From Bacillus sp. MYb209 (GTDB taxonomy: Bacteria > Bacillota > Bacilli > Bacillales > Bacillaceae_G), in the NCBI RefSeq assembly GCF_002975175.1, contig NZ_PCNZ01000007.1:116559-180558 (forward strand): a stretch of DNA of 64,000 nucleotides. Reading direction: 5' to 3'. A program made the translations under genes and the position numbers. Each line of letters opens with the position of its first letter. Within the stretch, counting starts at the first letter, position 1. Below the pieces are notes generated by a model that did no database searches, was not told the DNA's origin, and saw only the letters and a program-made list of their open reading frames with translations. Shown piece by piece: positions 36,330 to 45,675 of this stretch.

Positions 36330-36814
36330 TAGGGTATCAAAATAGTGGGAAAACAACACTTGTAGAGAAAATGGTACATGCATTGGCTGAAAGAGAAATG
36401 AAGGTTGCTACAATTAAGCATCATGGTCATGGAGGTTTTCCCGAAGTAGCGCAAAAAGATAGTGAAAGGCACCGAAAAGCTGGTGCTGTAGTAAGTAGTG
36501 TAGAAGGAGCTGGATTACTATCTCTGTCCTCTTTGCGAGATGAATGGTCCTTGCAAGAAATTATCCGCTTGTACGAATTTTTTGAAGTGGATATGATTTT
36601 AATAGAGGGCTATAAAACGGAGAAATATCCAAAAGTAGTGTTACTTCGTTCTGCGGAAGACGCTGAACTTTTACATAAAGTAGAAAATGTAGTAGCAGTT
36701 ATTACGTGGCATGATGCTCCGGTAAATTTACGAGAAGAATACAAAGTATTTCATATAACAGAAGAAAAATTGTATATAGACTGGTTTTTACAAACGGCTA
36801 GGGGTGCAAAATGA
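36293..36814 (+). CDS. mobB: molybdopterin-guanine dinucleotide biosynthesis protein MobB
   Basis: 173 residues. P-loop GYQNSGKTTLVEK near 14-26, IKHHGHGG near 42 and DMILIEGYKTEKYPKVVL near 100 are typical of the GTP-binding MobB family, which assists MobA. A TTG at 36293 (6 bases after GGAGGG) is the likelier start; a GTG at 36299 is the alternative. It overlaps moeA upstream and moaE downstream (4 bases). No mobA gene is present in this window. Confidence 0.9.
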   Translation: MAVGKASSILQIVGYQNSGKTTLVEKMVHALAEREMKVATIKHHGHGGFPEVAQKDSERHRKAGAVVSSVEGAGLLSLSSLRDEWSLQEIIRLYEFFEVDMILIEGYKTEKYPKVVLLRSAEDAELLHKVENVVAVITWHDAPVNLREEYKVFHITEEKLYIDWFLQTARGAK

Positions 36815-37275
36815 TAAATACGTATTATGAAGTAATTGATACAGAAATCTCGATTGAAGAGGTGGCAAAGAAAGTAGTTCGCCGTGAATGTGGTGCTGTC
36901 ACAACATTTATCGGAACAGTTAGGGAGTTTACGAAAGGGCGTCGTACGCTATACTTAGAGTATGTAGCTTATAAGACGATGGCAGAAAAGATGCTACAGA
37001 AAATCGGGACAGAGGTGAAGGAGAAGTGGCCTGGTACACATGTTGCGATTACACATCGCATCGGTACGCTGCAAATTTCTGATATCGCGGTTGTTGTTGC
37101 TGTATCAACGCCTCATCGCAAAGAGGCTTATGAAGCGAATGAATATATTATGGAACGCATTAAGCAAATTGTCCCGATTTGGAAAAAGGAGTTTTGGGAA
37201 GATGGTGACTCATGGATTGGTGATCAATTAGAGAAGACGCCATATCCAGCAGGAGAGCCTGGGAAGGAGTTATAA
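36811..37275 (+). CDS. moaE: molybdopterin synthase catalytic subunit MoaE
   Basis: 154 residues. Conserved segments CGAVTTFIGTVRE near 28-40, LEYVAYKTMAEKML near 50, IAITHRIGTL near 78 and HRKEAYEANEYIMERIK near 103-119 with the catalytic lysine region. It transfers sulfur from MoaD thiocarboxylate to cPMP. ATG overlaps the mobB stop; moaD begins two bases after its stop. Confidence 0.93.
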   Translation: MINTYYEVIDTEISIEEVAKKVVRRECGAVTTFIGTVREFTKGRRTLYLEYVAYKTMAEKMLQKIGTEVKEKWPGTHVAITHRIGTLQISDIAVVVAVSTPHRKEAYEANEYIMERIKQIVPIWKKEFWEDGDSWIGDQLEKTPYPAGEPGKEL

Positions 37276-37277
37276 AT

Positions 37278-37511
37278 ATGATTCGAGTATTGTTATTTGC
37301 GAACTTGCAAGAAGAAGCAGGAGCAAGTGAATTACAAATAGAGAAAGAAAATATTACTGTTGCAGAGTTAAAAGATATTGTTGCGAAAGAATATAATGTA
37401 CCAGTGTCAGCGCCAATTATGGTTGCAATTAATGAAGAGTACGCCAATGAAGATGATACGATACAATCTGGTGATGTAGTTGCACTAATACCACCAGTGA
37501 GCGGTGGCTAA
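37278..37511 (+). CDS. moaD: molybdopterin synthase sulfur carrier subunit MoaD
   Basis: 77 residues with the ubiquitin-like fold of MoaD: IRVLLFANLQEEAG at the start and GDVVALIPPVSGG at the end. The terminal Gly-Gly is adenylated by MoeB and carries the thiocarboxylate. GGAGTT serves as ribosome site. Last gene of the cluster; a strong terminator follows. Confidence 0.93.
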   Translation: MIRVLLFANLQEEAGASELQIEKENITVAELKDIVAKEYNVPVSAPIMVAINEEYANEDDTIQSGDVVALIPPVSGG

Positions 37512-37528
37512 TATTGGATTTGTGCTAT

Positions 37529-37567
37529 GAAAAACGACTTTCTTAAATAGGGAAAGTCGTTTTTTTA
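37529..37567 (+). terminator. terminator of the Moco cluster
   Basis: AAAACGACTTTC pairs with GAAAGTCGTTTT around a short loop, followed by T7. Confidence 0.9.
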
Positions 37568-37610
37568 TGGCATTTTGGAGAACACTATCTTATAGGAAAA
37601 GGAGGAAGTT

Positions 37611-38033
37611 ATGAAAAAGATATGTGTAATGATTGCAATGATCTGTTCTGTTTTCTTCTCTTCTCCAAGCTCTTCTTGGGCAAAAGAATCGAAGGAACAG
37701 CTTTTAGAAAGTGCGTTACTGAATCGGTATTACTCAGTTATAAGGCAAGTGACAGAAGATCAATATGAATGTGACTCAGTTACAAATATAAAGCGTCTAG
37801 GCAAGAAAGATGAGTTTGTTCCTAGGTTTGAAGTTAAGATACAATTTCTTACATTTCAAGGGGCACATAATCCGCCGAATGACAAAGTTACACTTACTTT
37901 GGAAGACAATTTAGATCACATAAAGATAAAGAAGGTGGAACGAGAAAAGAATGTTTCTGGTGCTATTGTAGAAAAGATTTGTGCACGAAAAAACGAAAAA
38001 ATAAAAGCTCACTCTAATGATTTAGAGCGGTAA
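37611..38033 (+). CDS. secreted DUF3888-type protein
   Basis: 140 residues. A signal peptide covers about residues 1-24 (MKKICVMIAMICSVFFSS... cut near WAKE). The mature part has ESKEQLLESALLNRYYSVI and the DUF3888 hallmark FEVKIQFLTFQGAHNPPNDKV near 70-92. Function unknown. GGAGGAAG precedes ATG 37611. glcU starts 33 bases after the stop without an intervening terminator. Confidence 0.72.
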   Translation: MKKICVMIAMICSVFFSSPSSSWAKESKEQLLESALLNRYYSVIRQVTEDQYECDSVTNIKRLGKKDEFVPRFEVKIQFLTFQGAHNPPNDKVTLTLEDNLDHIKIKKVEREKNVSGAIVEKICARKNEKIKAHSNDLER

Positions 38034-38066
38034 CCTATGACATTTTGTAGAGAAAGGTAATGAGCG

Positions 38067-38924
38067 ATGGATATACTTTTAGCGATTTTACCAGCTATAT
38101 TTTGGGGGAGTATTGTGCTATTTAACGTGAAACTGGGCGGGGGACCGTATAGTCAAACGCTCGGTACAACGTTCGGTGCACTTATCTTCTCAATTGTTGT
38201 TTATATTTTTATGAAGCCGGTATTAACTCCGACCGTTATTGGAGTTGGAATTGTATCCGGCTTATTTTGGGCACTTGGTCAAGCGAATCAATTAAAAAGT
38301 ATTGATTTAATGGGTGTTTCCAGAACGATGCCGATTTCAACAGGGCTTCAATTAGTCGCGACAACATTATTTGGGGTTATCGTGTTTCATGAATGGTCAA
38401 CGACGATATCGGTCGTCCTTGGAGTTTTGGCGCTCGTTTGTATTATTATCGGTGTTATTTTAACATCACTTCAAAATGAAGAAGAAAAAAATGCAGAGCA
38501 AGCAGCAAGTTTTAAAAGGGGCATCATAATTTTATTAATTTCAACAGTCGGTTATTTAGTTTACGTAGTAGTTATTAGGCTATTTAACGTAGATGGTTGG
38601 TCGGCTTTATTACCACAAGCAGTTGGTATGGTATTAGGCGGGATTTTACTCACATTTAAACATCATCCATTCAATAAATATGCGATTCGAAATATTCTTC
38701 CAGGATTGATTTGGGCAGCTGGAAATATGTTTTTATTCATTTCGCAGCCAAGAGTTGGGGTCGCAACAAGCTTTTCCCTTTCACAAATGGGAATTATTAT
38801 TTCGACGCTTGGCGGGATTCTTATATTAGGTGAAAAGAAAACGAAACGTCAATTAACAGGTATTGTTGTTGGTATCGTTTTTATTATCGCAGCCGGAATT
38901 ATGTTAGGGATTGCAAAAGGATAA
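38067..38924 (+). CDS. glcU: glucose uptake protein GlcU
   Basis: 285 residues, ten membrane helices of the DMT/GRP sugar transporter family, with ILPAIFWGSIVLFNVKLGGGPYSQ at the start and SGLFWALGQANQLKSI near 70. Takes up glucose by proton symport. The glucose dehydrogenase gene follows after 12 bases with its own GGAGGT site, the same pair as glcU-gdh in B. subtilis, where it is forespore-expressed. Confidence 0.9.
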   Translation: MDILLAILPAIFWGSIVLFNVKLGGGPYSQTLGTTFGALIFSIVVYIFMKPVLTPTVIGVGIVSGLFWALGQANQLKSIDLMGVSRTMPISTGLQLVATTLFGVIVFHEWSTTISVVLGVLALVCIIIGVILTSLQNEEEKNAEQAASFKRGIIILLISTVGYLVYVVVIRLFNVDGWSALLPQAVGMVLGGILLTFKHHPFNKYAIRNILPGLIWAAGNMFLFISQPRVGVATSFSLSQMGIIISTLGGILILGEKKTKRQLTGIVVGIVFIIAAGIMLGIAKG

Positions 38925-39722
<798 letters not shown>

Positions 39723-39727
39723 TATGA

Positions 39728-39761
39728 AAGGCCAAAGAGATTTAACTCTTTGGCCTTTTTT
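39728..39761 (+). terminator. terminator of glcU-gdh
   Basis: AAAGGCCAAAGAG and CTCTTTGGCCTTT form a 13-bp stem around ATTTAA, with T tract after it. Confidence 0.92.
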
Positions 39762-39795
39762 ACGCAAAAAAAATAGCGGTCGGCTATTTTTAAAA

Positions 39796-40275
39796 TTAAT
39801 GATTGATTGTATCTTGAAGAAATTCTGTTGCTTGATGTTCTGAAACATTCTGTACAAGTGCAACTTCACTAATAACCATTTTACGCGCATTATCTAGCAT
39901 TTGTTTTTCGCTCGCATTTAATGCTCTTTCTTTATTGCGACGAAGTAAATCACGAACAACTTCTGCACTATCTTGAAGATTGCCGTTCTTCATTTTTTCC
40001 ATATTCATTGTATATCTTTGTTTCCAAGAGAGTGAGGGGTCTGATTCCCCATGATGAAATTCAAGAAGTATACCATCTAACGTACCTTTATCGACGATAT
40101 AACGTATACCTGATTTTTGTAATTGATTCATCGGAAGCATTACTTGCATATCTTTACTAATTATGCGTATAACACAATATTGACGCGTAGTGCCTAATAT
40201 TTCTTTCTCTTCAATTGCTTCGATGATTCCTGCACCGTGCATTGGATAAACGATTTTATCACCAATTTGAAACAA
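39796..40275 (-). CDS. CarD-family transcription regulator
   Basis: 159 residues from TTG at 40275. This start is chosen because GGAGGTGG lies 7 bases before it, whereas the longer frame's ATG at 40290 is upstream of that site; MFQIGDKIVYPMHGAGII is also the usual start of CarD_CdnL proteins. The N-terminal 60 residues form the RNA polymerase-binding Tudor-like domain, the rest is the helical DNA-binding part. Such proteins bind the RNA polymerase beta subunit and stabilise open complexes. Stands alone. Confidence 0.85.
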   Translation of the reverse strand: MFQIGDKIVYPMHGAGIIEAIEEKEILGTTRQYCVIRIISKDMQVMLPMNQLQKSGIRYIVDKGTLDGILLEFHHGESDPSLSWKQRYTMNMEKMKNGNLQDSAEVVRDLLRRNKERALNASEKQMLDNARKMVISEVALVQNVSEHQATEFLQDTINH

Positions 40276-40489
40276 ATCATCCACCTCCATATGTGGTAAC
40301 CACTTTTAATGATAACATACGAGGATAAAAATGTCAAATTTTATATAATATCACATCTGATATGATGTAGTCAATATATAAAAGTCGTTTTTTTATTTGT
40401 TTTTTGCTCTTATAAGTTGAATAAATAGGGGGGATTTTTTTAGAAAAATAGTACAGGCGCAGAAAGAAGGCATATCCACTTATTTTTAA

Positions 40490-40518
40490 GCATAAAATAT
40501 AAAATCGCTAATACAATA
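40490..40518 (+). promoter_or_regulatory. candidate sigma-E promoter before the cse60 unit
   Basis: GCATAAA at 40490-40496, 14 bases, ATACAATA at 40511-40518, near the sigma-E pattern (ATA-type -35 and CATACAAT-type -10, spacing 13-15). cse60 of B. subtilis is sigma-E dependent, which makes this plausible. Confidence 0.45.
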
Positions 40519-40554
40519 TACCTAAATCCGTTCTTTGCAAGGGAGGGAGAGAAG

Positions 40555-40791
40555 GTGGGGCGCACAATTAGAATTGATATTACAAATAAAGTTGTAGCTA
40601 AATTTAGGCAAGATTATTTAGAATTATATACGAGTAAGTTTATGATAGGTAAGTTTTATGTCTATACTGAAGATAAACAATATGTGTTAGAAGACGGATA
40701 TATATATGAAGATGGAAAGTTTTATCGCATCATAGATACGCACCGTGGCAATAAACAAGCGGCGGAGGGCTGCGATCTAGGATGGTGTTAA
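40555..40791 (+). CDS. hypothetical protein, 78 residues
   Basis: GTG 40555 behind GGGAGGGAG. The sequence is rich in aromatic and charged residues (FYVYTEDKQYVLEDGYIYEDGKFYR), no membrane or signal segment, and ends CDLGWC. No family recognised. It is separated by one base from cse60, so it is probably a mother-cell sporulation gene. Confidence 0.7.
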   Translation: MGRTIRIDITNKVVAKFRQDYLELYTSKFMIGKFYVYTEDKQYVLEDGYIYEDGKFYRIIDTHRGNKQAAEGCDLGWC

Positions 40792-40792
40792 C

Positions 40793-40975
40793 ATGATTCG
40801 TGTGAAAGTGTTTGATGAAAGTCATGAAAAAGACTTAGAAGACGCTGTAAATGTATTTTTGAAAAAAATTGATGATGGAAATTTTGTAGATATAAAGTAT
40901 CAAGTTGGTGTTTCAATTAACGATGATGAAAATCAAATTTATTGTTTTTCAGCAATGATTGTTTATAAAGCATAA
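40793..40975 (+). CDS. cse60: sporulation protein Cse60
   Basis: 60 residues: IRVKVFDESHEKDLEDAVN, DIKYQVGVS and YCFSAMIVYKA match the Cse60 family, a small acidic protein of unknown function made in the mother cell under sigma-E. Translationally close-coupled to the preceding ORF. Confidence 0.87.
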   Translation: MIRVKVFDESHEKDLEDAVNVFLKKIDDGNFVDIKYQVGVSINDDENQIYCFSAMIVYKA

Positions 40976-41004
40976 AAAAGAGCTGGGTGAGCCAGCTCTT
41001 TTTT
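40976..41004. terminator. bidirectional terminator after cse60
   Basis: AAAAAAGAGCTGG pairs with CCAGCTCTTTTTT around GTGAG; shared with the convergent gene ending at 41010. Confidence 0.88.
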
Positions 41005-41009
41005 ATGCT

Positions 41010-41237
41010 TTATGTTGGGACAACATGAGTCGGTAAAATATTCATAATAGATTGTGTTGCGCCTGTTTTCTTTTCCGTTAAAAGAACTTCTCCTGTTTCA
41101 TGCTCCTGAGCATCAGTGCACATACCGAGGTGATAACGATCACCTAAAAATGGATCAATATAAAAACCATTTTTGAATACTTTATCATTCGGATGTTTTT
41201 CATGGTGAATTTCAGAACAGTTAATGCAATAGAACAT
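41010..41237 (-). CDS. DUF3973-type small Cys-containing protein
   Basis: 75 residues from ATG 41237; an ATG three codons earlier is too close to AAGGGG. The N-terminus MFYCINCSEIHHEKH has a CXXC-His arrangement that may bind zinc, with another Cys in HLGMCTDAQ. Function unknown; assigned from resemblance to Bacillus DUF3973 proteins. Confidence 0.68.
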   Translation of the reverse strand: MFYCINCSEIHHEKHPNDKVFKNGFYIDPFLGDRYHLGMCTDAQEHETGEVLLTEKKTGATQSIMNILPTHVVPT

Positions 41238-41246
41238 AGCGTTCAT

Positions 41247-41660
41247 CCCCTTTTCATTGTTGTTTAAAAAAGTGAGTGGGTAGTCATTTCACTTCTAAGG
41301 AAATATTGAGGAGAAGAGAAATAACTACCACCCAAATGGTGGGCACACTCCTTCTGATCTTTACATATCTCGCGTATTGTCCCCGAGGGAAGGAGGAGAG
41401 ACGAAGTACAGATGAGATAAGTTAGGCGCTTCTCTCAATATGATTGATGGAGTTTCGTGTTGAGAGAATTTTCTGTTTTTCATTGCCTTTGTGAGTATAT
41501 TATGAAGGAATGCTGAAAGGGTGTTTGTCCTGTTGAAAAAATGTTGAGAATTTCTCAACAGTGAAAAAGAGCCTTTCTTGACATGAAACCAAAAGGTGTT
41601 ATATTGTTAATGTGAAACTAAAAGGTGTTATATTTTGATGCCGAATAAAGGAGATATAAA
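41247..41660. other. intergenic region before the SRPBCC-ArsR operon
   Basis: No gene seen in about 330 bases up to the promoter. It holds a perfect inverted repeat TGTTGAGAA-T-TTCTCAACA at 41542-41560 and, downstream, the promoter and paired direct repeats listed separately. Confidence 0.6.
41578..41634 (+). promoter_or_regulatory. promoter with two 22-bp direct repeats (probable ArsR operator)
   Basis: TTGACA 41578-41583, 16 bases, TATATT 41600-41605. The 22-base sequence TGAAACCAAAAGGTGTTATATT at 41584-41605 (here split: TGAAACC, AAAAGG, TGTTATATT) recurs at 41613-41634 with one change (CC to CT), 29 bases apart. The first copy covers the -10 box, fitting an operator for the regulator encoded by the operon. 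Confidence 0.65.
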
Positions 41661-42092
41661 ATGGAACAACAAAATACATTAAATGATATTAAACAAACAA
41701 TCGTTTTTAACGCGTCTATTCAAAAAGTATGGAATGTAGTATCAACTGCAGAAGGAATTGCGTCATGGTTTATGCCAAATGATTTCGAATTAGAGGTAGA
41801 ACATGAGTTTCATGTGCAATCACCATTTGGGCCATCACCATGTAAGGTGTTAGAGATTGATGAGCCAAATCATTTATCTTTCTCATGGGATACAGATGGT
41901 TGGATTGTTTCATTTGATTTGAAAGACTTAGGAGATAATAAAACAGAATTTACGTTAATTCACGGCGGCTGGAAACATCCTGATGAAATTCTTCCGAAAG
42001 CGAATGCGAAGAGCTCTATTATTCGCGATAGAATGAATGGCGGCTGGGTAGCGATTGTAAATGAAAAACTGAAAAAGGTTGTCGAAGGCTAA
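41661..42092 (+). CDS. SRPBCC / AHSA1-family protein
   Basis: 143 residues of the START-like AHSA1 fold: [27 protein letters not shown] at the N-terminus, [16 protein letters not shown] in the middle and the C-terminal [15 protein letters not shown] helix. Such proteins bind hydrophobic ligands; this is the usual partner of ArsR regulators in small stress operons. The regulator gene starts at the base after its stop. Confidence 0.85.
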   Translation: MEQQNTLNDIKQTIVFNASIQKVWNVVSTAEGIASWFMPNDFELEVEHEFHVQSPFGPSPCKVLEIDEPNHLSFSWDTDGWIVSFDLKDLGDNKTEFTLIHGGWKHPDEILPKANAKSSIIRDRMNGGWVAIVNEKLKKVVEG

Positions 42093-42416
42093 GTGTCCTC
42101 GTCAGCAGCGAAATATGATGTATTTCAAGCAATTGCTGATCCAACCCGCCGAGAAGTGTTACGGTTATTAAGTGATAAAGAGTTACCAATTTCAAAAATA
42201 ACGGATCATTTTCCGATGAGCCGTACTGCAGTTGTAAAGCATCTTCATATTCTTTCAGAAGCGAATTTAGTGAGTGGAAGAAAGAGCGGAAGAGAGAAGA
42301 TATATCGTTTGCATCCAGAACCATTAGAGGAATTACAGCAGTGGCTCTCGTACTATGAACGATTTTGGGATAATAAATTGTCCGTGCTTAAACATATTGT
42401 GGAGAATGAAGAGTAG
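42093..42416 (+). CDS. ArsR-family transcription regulator
   Basis: 107 residues from GTG 42093. Winged-helix motif AIADPTRREVLRLLSDKELPISKI... with recognition helix SRTAVVKHLHILSEANLVSGRK near 42-63. It has no metal-binding Cys pair, so it belongs to the non-metal ArsR group linked to AHSA1 proteins. Likely represses its own operon through the direct repeats upstream. Confidence 0.87.
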   Translation: MSSSAAKYDVFQAIADPTRREVLRLLSDKELPISKITDHFPMSRTAVVKHLHILSEANLVSGRKSGREKIYRLHPEPLEELQQWLSYYERFWDNKLSVLKHIVENEE

Positions 42417-42423
42417 ATTTTAT

Positions 42424-42458
42424 GCAAAGAGGATGACCAAAATGGTCATCCTCTTTTT
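42424..42458. terminator. bidirectional terminator
   Basis: AAGAGGATGACCA and TGGTCATCCTCTT pair around AAA and lead into T5; shared by the ArsR operon and the opposing efflux gene. Confidence 0.9.
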
Positions 42459-43899
42459 ATTGTTCACTTGTTTGTTTAGCTGGCTTTAATAAGAGCCAAG
42501 CAATAATTAATGTGAATACCGCTAATCCGAAAGTGCTCATATAAATGACGTGTACACTTGATGCTAATGCGTCTTGAGACTCGGTTGCTACGTTTGCTGT
42601 AGCTCCTCCATGTCCGCCAGAAGAAACAAGATCAAGGTTTTTAATGCCACGTGCATGAATCATCGTATTGAAGATCGTTCCGAAGATTGCAGCTCCTAGT
42701 GTTTGACTAAATGTATTAATAAATGTGTTTAAACCAACTGCCGTTCCGCGCGTATGGGCCGGTACAGCTGCTTGAATTGTTACCATGTAAATTGGTGTAA
42801 TAAGCCCCATTCCTAAGCCGAATAATCCGACTGCAACATAAATAAGGAATGATGGTGAATCTGTTGATAATGTAAATAATAAGAAAGTAGCAACTGATAA
42901 AATGCTAGCTCCAAGTAAAATAATTTGTTTCGTTTGTAACTTGCCAACTAAGTTACCGGAGAACATAGCACCGAATGTCCACATAACAGGAATCGGCATT
43001 AAAATGAGTCCAGCCTCTGTCGCATTTTTTCCTAAAACACCTTGGCTCCAAATTGGAAGATACACTGTAATACTAATAATCATTGCGCCAGCAATAAGTG
43101 TTAGTATGTTTATTGTAGATAATGTACGGTTAGAGAAAAGTGCTAGCGGAATTAATGGTTCCGGAGATTTTTTCTCGATGTATAAGAAAATAATGAATGA
43201 AACAGCGGCAAAGATTAATAGGCCGATAATTGAAATGTCTCCCCAGTTTTGCTTACTGCTACCTGTTAATAATGCGTATAGTAAAGCAATTGTACTTAAT
43301 GAGAAGACTGTCGCACCAAGATAGTCGATATGTTGCTTAGCGGCGGACTTAACAGATTCCTTATAAGAAGTGGCAAACATTAAGCAAGCGATAATTCCAA
43401 AAGGAACGTTTAAGAAGAAAATATAGCGCCAAGAAAGGGAATCAACTAAAAATCCACCAACTAACGGCCCTATAACACCAGATACACCCCAAACGGCACT
43501 CATCCAGCCTTGTGCTTTCGCACGGTCTTTCGCTTCGCTATATAGGTCTCCAATAATCGTCATTGTGATCGGCATAACAGCACCAGCCCCTATACCTTGA
43601 AGAGCACGGAAGAAGATTAATTGTTCCATTGATGTAACGACTCCGCAAAGTGCAGAACCGATTAAGAAGATTGTTGCTCCGATGAGCAGAACTTTTTTAC
43701 GGCCGAATAAATCAGCTAGCTTTCCGTATATTGGAGTCGAAACAGCTGTTGCAAGCATATAGATTGCATATACCCAACTAACAAGTTCGACGCCTGACAA
43801 ATCACTCGTTATACGAGGGATCGCTGTACTAACAATCGTTCCTTCTACCGCAGAAAGAAACGTCATTAGCATTAAAGAAATCATGACTTTTTTTCTCAT
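42457..43899 (-). CDS. DHA2-family (14-TMS) drug:H+ efflux MFS transporter
   Basis: 480 residues from ATG 43899 (AAGGGG site); the longer frame to 43935 has no site. Fourteen membrane segments; motif A GKLADLFGRKKVLLIG near 55-70, and the DHA2 motif C-type segment SGVIGPLVGGFLVDSLSWRY near 145. EmrB/QacA-like; exports cationic or lipophilic drugs. Convergent with the ArsR operon but under a separate promoter. Confidence 0.87.
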   Translation of the reverse strand: MRKKVMISLMLMTFLSAVEGTIVSTAIPRITSDLSGVELVSWVYAIYMLATAVSTPIYGKLADLFGRKKVLLIGATIFLIGSALCGVVTSMEQLIFFRALQGIGAGAVMPITMTIIGDLYSEAKDRAKAQGWMSAVWGVSGVIGPLVGGFLVDSLSWRYIFFLNVPFGIIACLMFATSYKESVKSAAKQHIDYLGATVFSLSTIALLYALLTGSSKQNWGDISIIGLLIFAAVSFIIFLYIEKKSPEPLIPLALFSNRTLSTINILTLIAGAMIISITVYLPIWSQGVLGKNATEAGLILMPIPVMWTFGAMFSGNLVGKLQTKQIILLGASILSVATFLLFTLSTDSPSFLIYVAVGLFGLGMGLITPIYMVTIQAAVPAHTRGTAVGLNTFINTFSQTLGAAIFGTIFNTMIHARGIKNLDLVSSGGHGGATANVATESQDALASSVHVIYMSTFGLAVFTLIIAWLLLKPAKQTSEQ

Positions 43900-44082
43900 T
43901 TGTTTTCCCCTTACCCTTTTTCGAATATTCAACAATATAAAATATAAAGGTACTAAGGTATATAAAGCAACAAAAAAGCAATGGGAAGTTAGGAGGAAGG
44001 GATATTTTTGAAGAAACGGTCGATATATTTAAAGTATCGCCGATATAATTTCGTGTACTGCTTTGCTATTCCAACATACTAA

Positions 44083-44108
44083 AAAAAGAAACAGGAGTCC
44101 CTGTTTCT
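44083..44108 (-). terminator. terminator of ytfP
   Basis: GAAACAGG and CCTGTTTC pair around AGTC; the minus strand continues with T7. Confidence 0.82.
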
Positions 44109-44111
44109 TCT

Positions 44112-45383
44112 TTAATATTGCATTTTCGCATTTTGTCCAGCTGTTGTTCCGGCAATTCGGCCAGTAACAAGGGCAGATGTAATGTTATAGCCGCCAGTAT
44201 AACCGTGAATATCAAGAACTTCTCCGCAGAAGTATAAACCATTCGTGAATTTCGAAGCCATTTCTTTCGGATTAATTTCTTTAACGGATACGCCTCCGCC
44301 AGTAACGAATGCTTTTTCAAGTGACTGCGTACCATTTACATGAACGGTAAATTCTTTAAAGTCTTTCACAAGTGCACGAATCTTCTCATGAGAAACTTGT
44401 CCAGCTTGTTCGCTACCGTCAATTTCATTTTTTTCTAATAAGAATAGGAAGTAACGTTCAGGAACATAGCCTTTTAAAACGTTTTTAATTCCTTTTTTCG
44501 GATCTTCTTTCATTTGTTTCAGCATGCGCTGGAACAGTTGCTCACTATTTTCTTTTGGCAATGTATCGATACTCATGTGCACTGTGTTCGTTTTAAACTT
44601 TTTCATCGCTTTCACAACGAATTGGCTACAGCGAAGAGCAGCAGGACCAGATAGGCCGAAGTGAGTGAAGAGCATGTCCATTTTATGAGAAATGATAACT
44701 TTTCCTTTCGGGTTTAATACACTTAAGTTTACATCTCGTAAAGCAAGACCTTGTAATGTGCGGTCACGAATAAACGGTTCGTTTGAAAGAATTGGTACTT
44801 CTGTTGGGAAAAGTTCTGTAATTGTATGCCCAGCTTTTTCAGCCCAAGCGTATCCGTCTCCAGTAGAACCAGTTTGAGGAACAGATTTTCCGCCAACAGC
44901 GATAACGACGTGATTCGTTTCTAACACTTCACCTGTTTGCAGAATAACAGCCTTCGTTTGACCGTTTTCATATTCAATCGTTTCAACAGGCGTATTCGTA
45001 CGTATTTTCACACCTAAGTCTTTTAATCGTGTTAACAGTGCATCTACAACAGATTGCGCTTTATTTGATACTGGGAACATGCGGCCATGATCCTCTTCTT
45101 TCAGTTTTACACCGAGATTTTCGAAGAATGTAATAATATCTTCATTACTGAAAATAGAAAAAGCACTGTATAAGAAACGACCATTTCCAGGTATATGTTT
45201 AACGATTTCATCAAGTGGTAGACGGTTCGTTACGTTACAACGACCACCACCAGAAATCGCAAGTTTACGTCCTAGTTTATTTCCTTTATCAAGAAGTAAG
45301 ACGCTTGCGCCTTCTTCAGCAGCACCGATTGCAGCCATTAGCCCTGAAGGACCGCCGCCGATGACAATAACATCATAATGCAT
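44112..45383 (-). CDS. ytfP: YtfP, BaiN/HI0933-family flavoprotein
   Basis: 423 residues. FAD-binding [28 protein letters not shown] near 7-34, the HI0933 motif [16 protein letters not shown] near 38-53, [20 protein letters not shown] near 163 and a C-terminal [21 protein letters not shown] near 386-406. Predicted NAD(P)H-dependent oxidoreductase of unknown substrate. Divergent from ytgP as in B. subtilis. Confidence 0.9.
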   Translation of the reverse strand: MHYDVIVIGGGPSGLMAAIGAAEEGASVLLLDKGNKLGRKLAISGGGRCNVTNRLPLDEIVKHIPGNGRFLYSAFSIFSNEDIITFFENLGVKLKEEDHGRMFPVSNKAQSVVDALLTRLKDLGVKIRTNTPVETIEYENGQTKAVILQTGEVLETNHVVIAVGGKSVPQTGSTGDGYAWAEKAGHTITELFPTEVPILSNEPFIRDRTLQGLALRDVNLSVLNPKGKVIISHKMDMLFTHFGLSGPAALRCSQFVVKAMKKFKTNTVHMSIDTLPKENSEQLFQRMLKQMKEDPKKGIKNVLKGYVPERYFLFLLEKNEIDGSEQAGQVSHEKIRALVKDFKEFTVHVNGTQSLEKAFVTGGGVSVKEINPKEMASKFTNGLYFCGEVLDIHGYTGGYNITSALVTGRIAGTTAGQNAKMQY

Positions 45384-45509
45384 AATATATCGACCTCATT
45401 TTCTACATTTCCTGCCTAAAAGAATAGCATGTTTTCCCTTAAAAGAAAAATAGAGTGAAGTACTGCTTAAGAGGAGAATTGTGGTACAATACAAAAGTTA
45501 GAGTTCAGT

Positions 45510-45653
45510 ACTATCCTGCTATTTGTGGGCAATAAGACTACGATCTCCAGCTTTAGCAGAAGGGGAGAGGGGTCACTTGCTCGTAAATGCTCGAATGGTT
45601 CAACTAATAATCAGTAGGAGTGAAATCTCCCGCTAGTTATAGTTTCACTTTAT
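45510..45653 (+). repeat. bcr1-like repeat, near full length (copy D)
   Basis: About 144 bases starting TATCCTGCTATTTGTGGGCA and ending AGTTTCACTTTAT. More diverged in the interior than copy A, but retains TGGTTCAACTAATAATCAGT. It lies 22 bases before the ytgP start codon. Confidence 0.75.
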
Positions 45654-45675
45654 GTAAATGTAGGAGGATTTTTGT

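Noticed and set aside
32385-37511. Moco riboswitch upstream of moaA or moeA
   Set aside because: The 80-base spaces upstream do not show the expected multi-stem motif; upstream of moaA there is instead a bcr1-like repeat.
40555-40975. Toxin-antitoxin pair for the two small ORFs 40555-40791 and 40793-40975
   Set aside because: The second is recognisably Cse60 and the upstream promoter looks sigma-E-like, so a sporulation unit explains them better.
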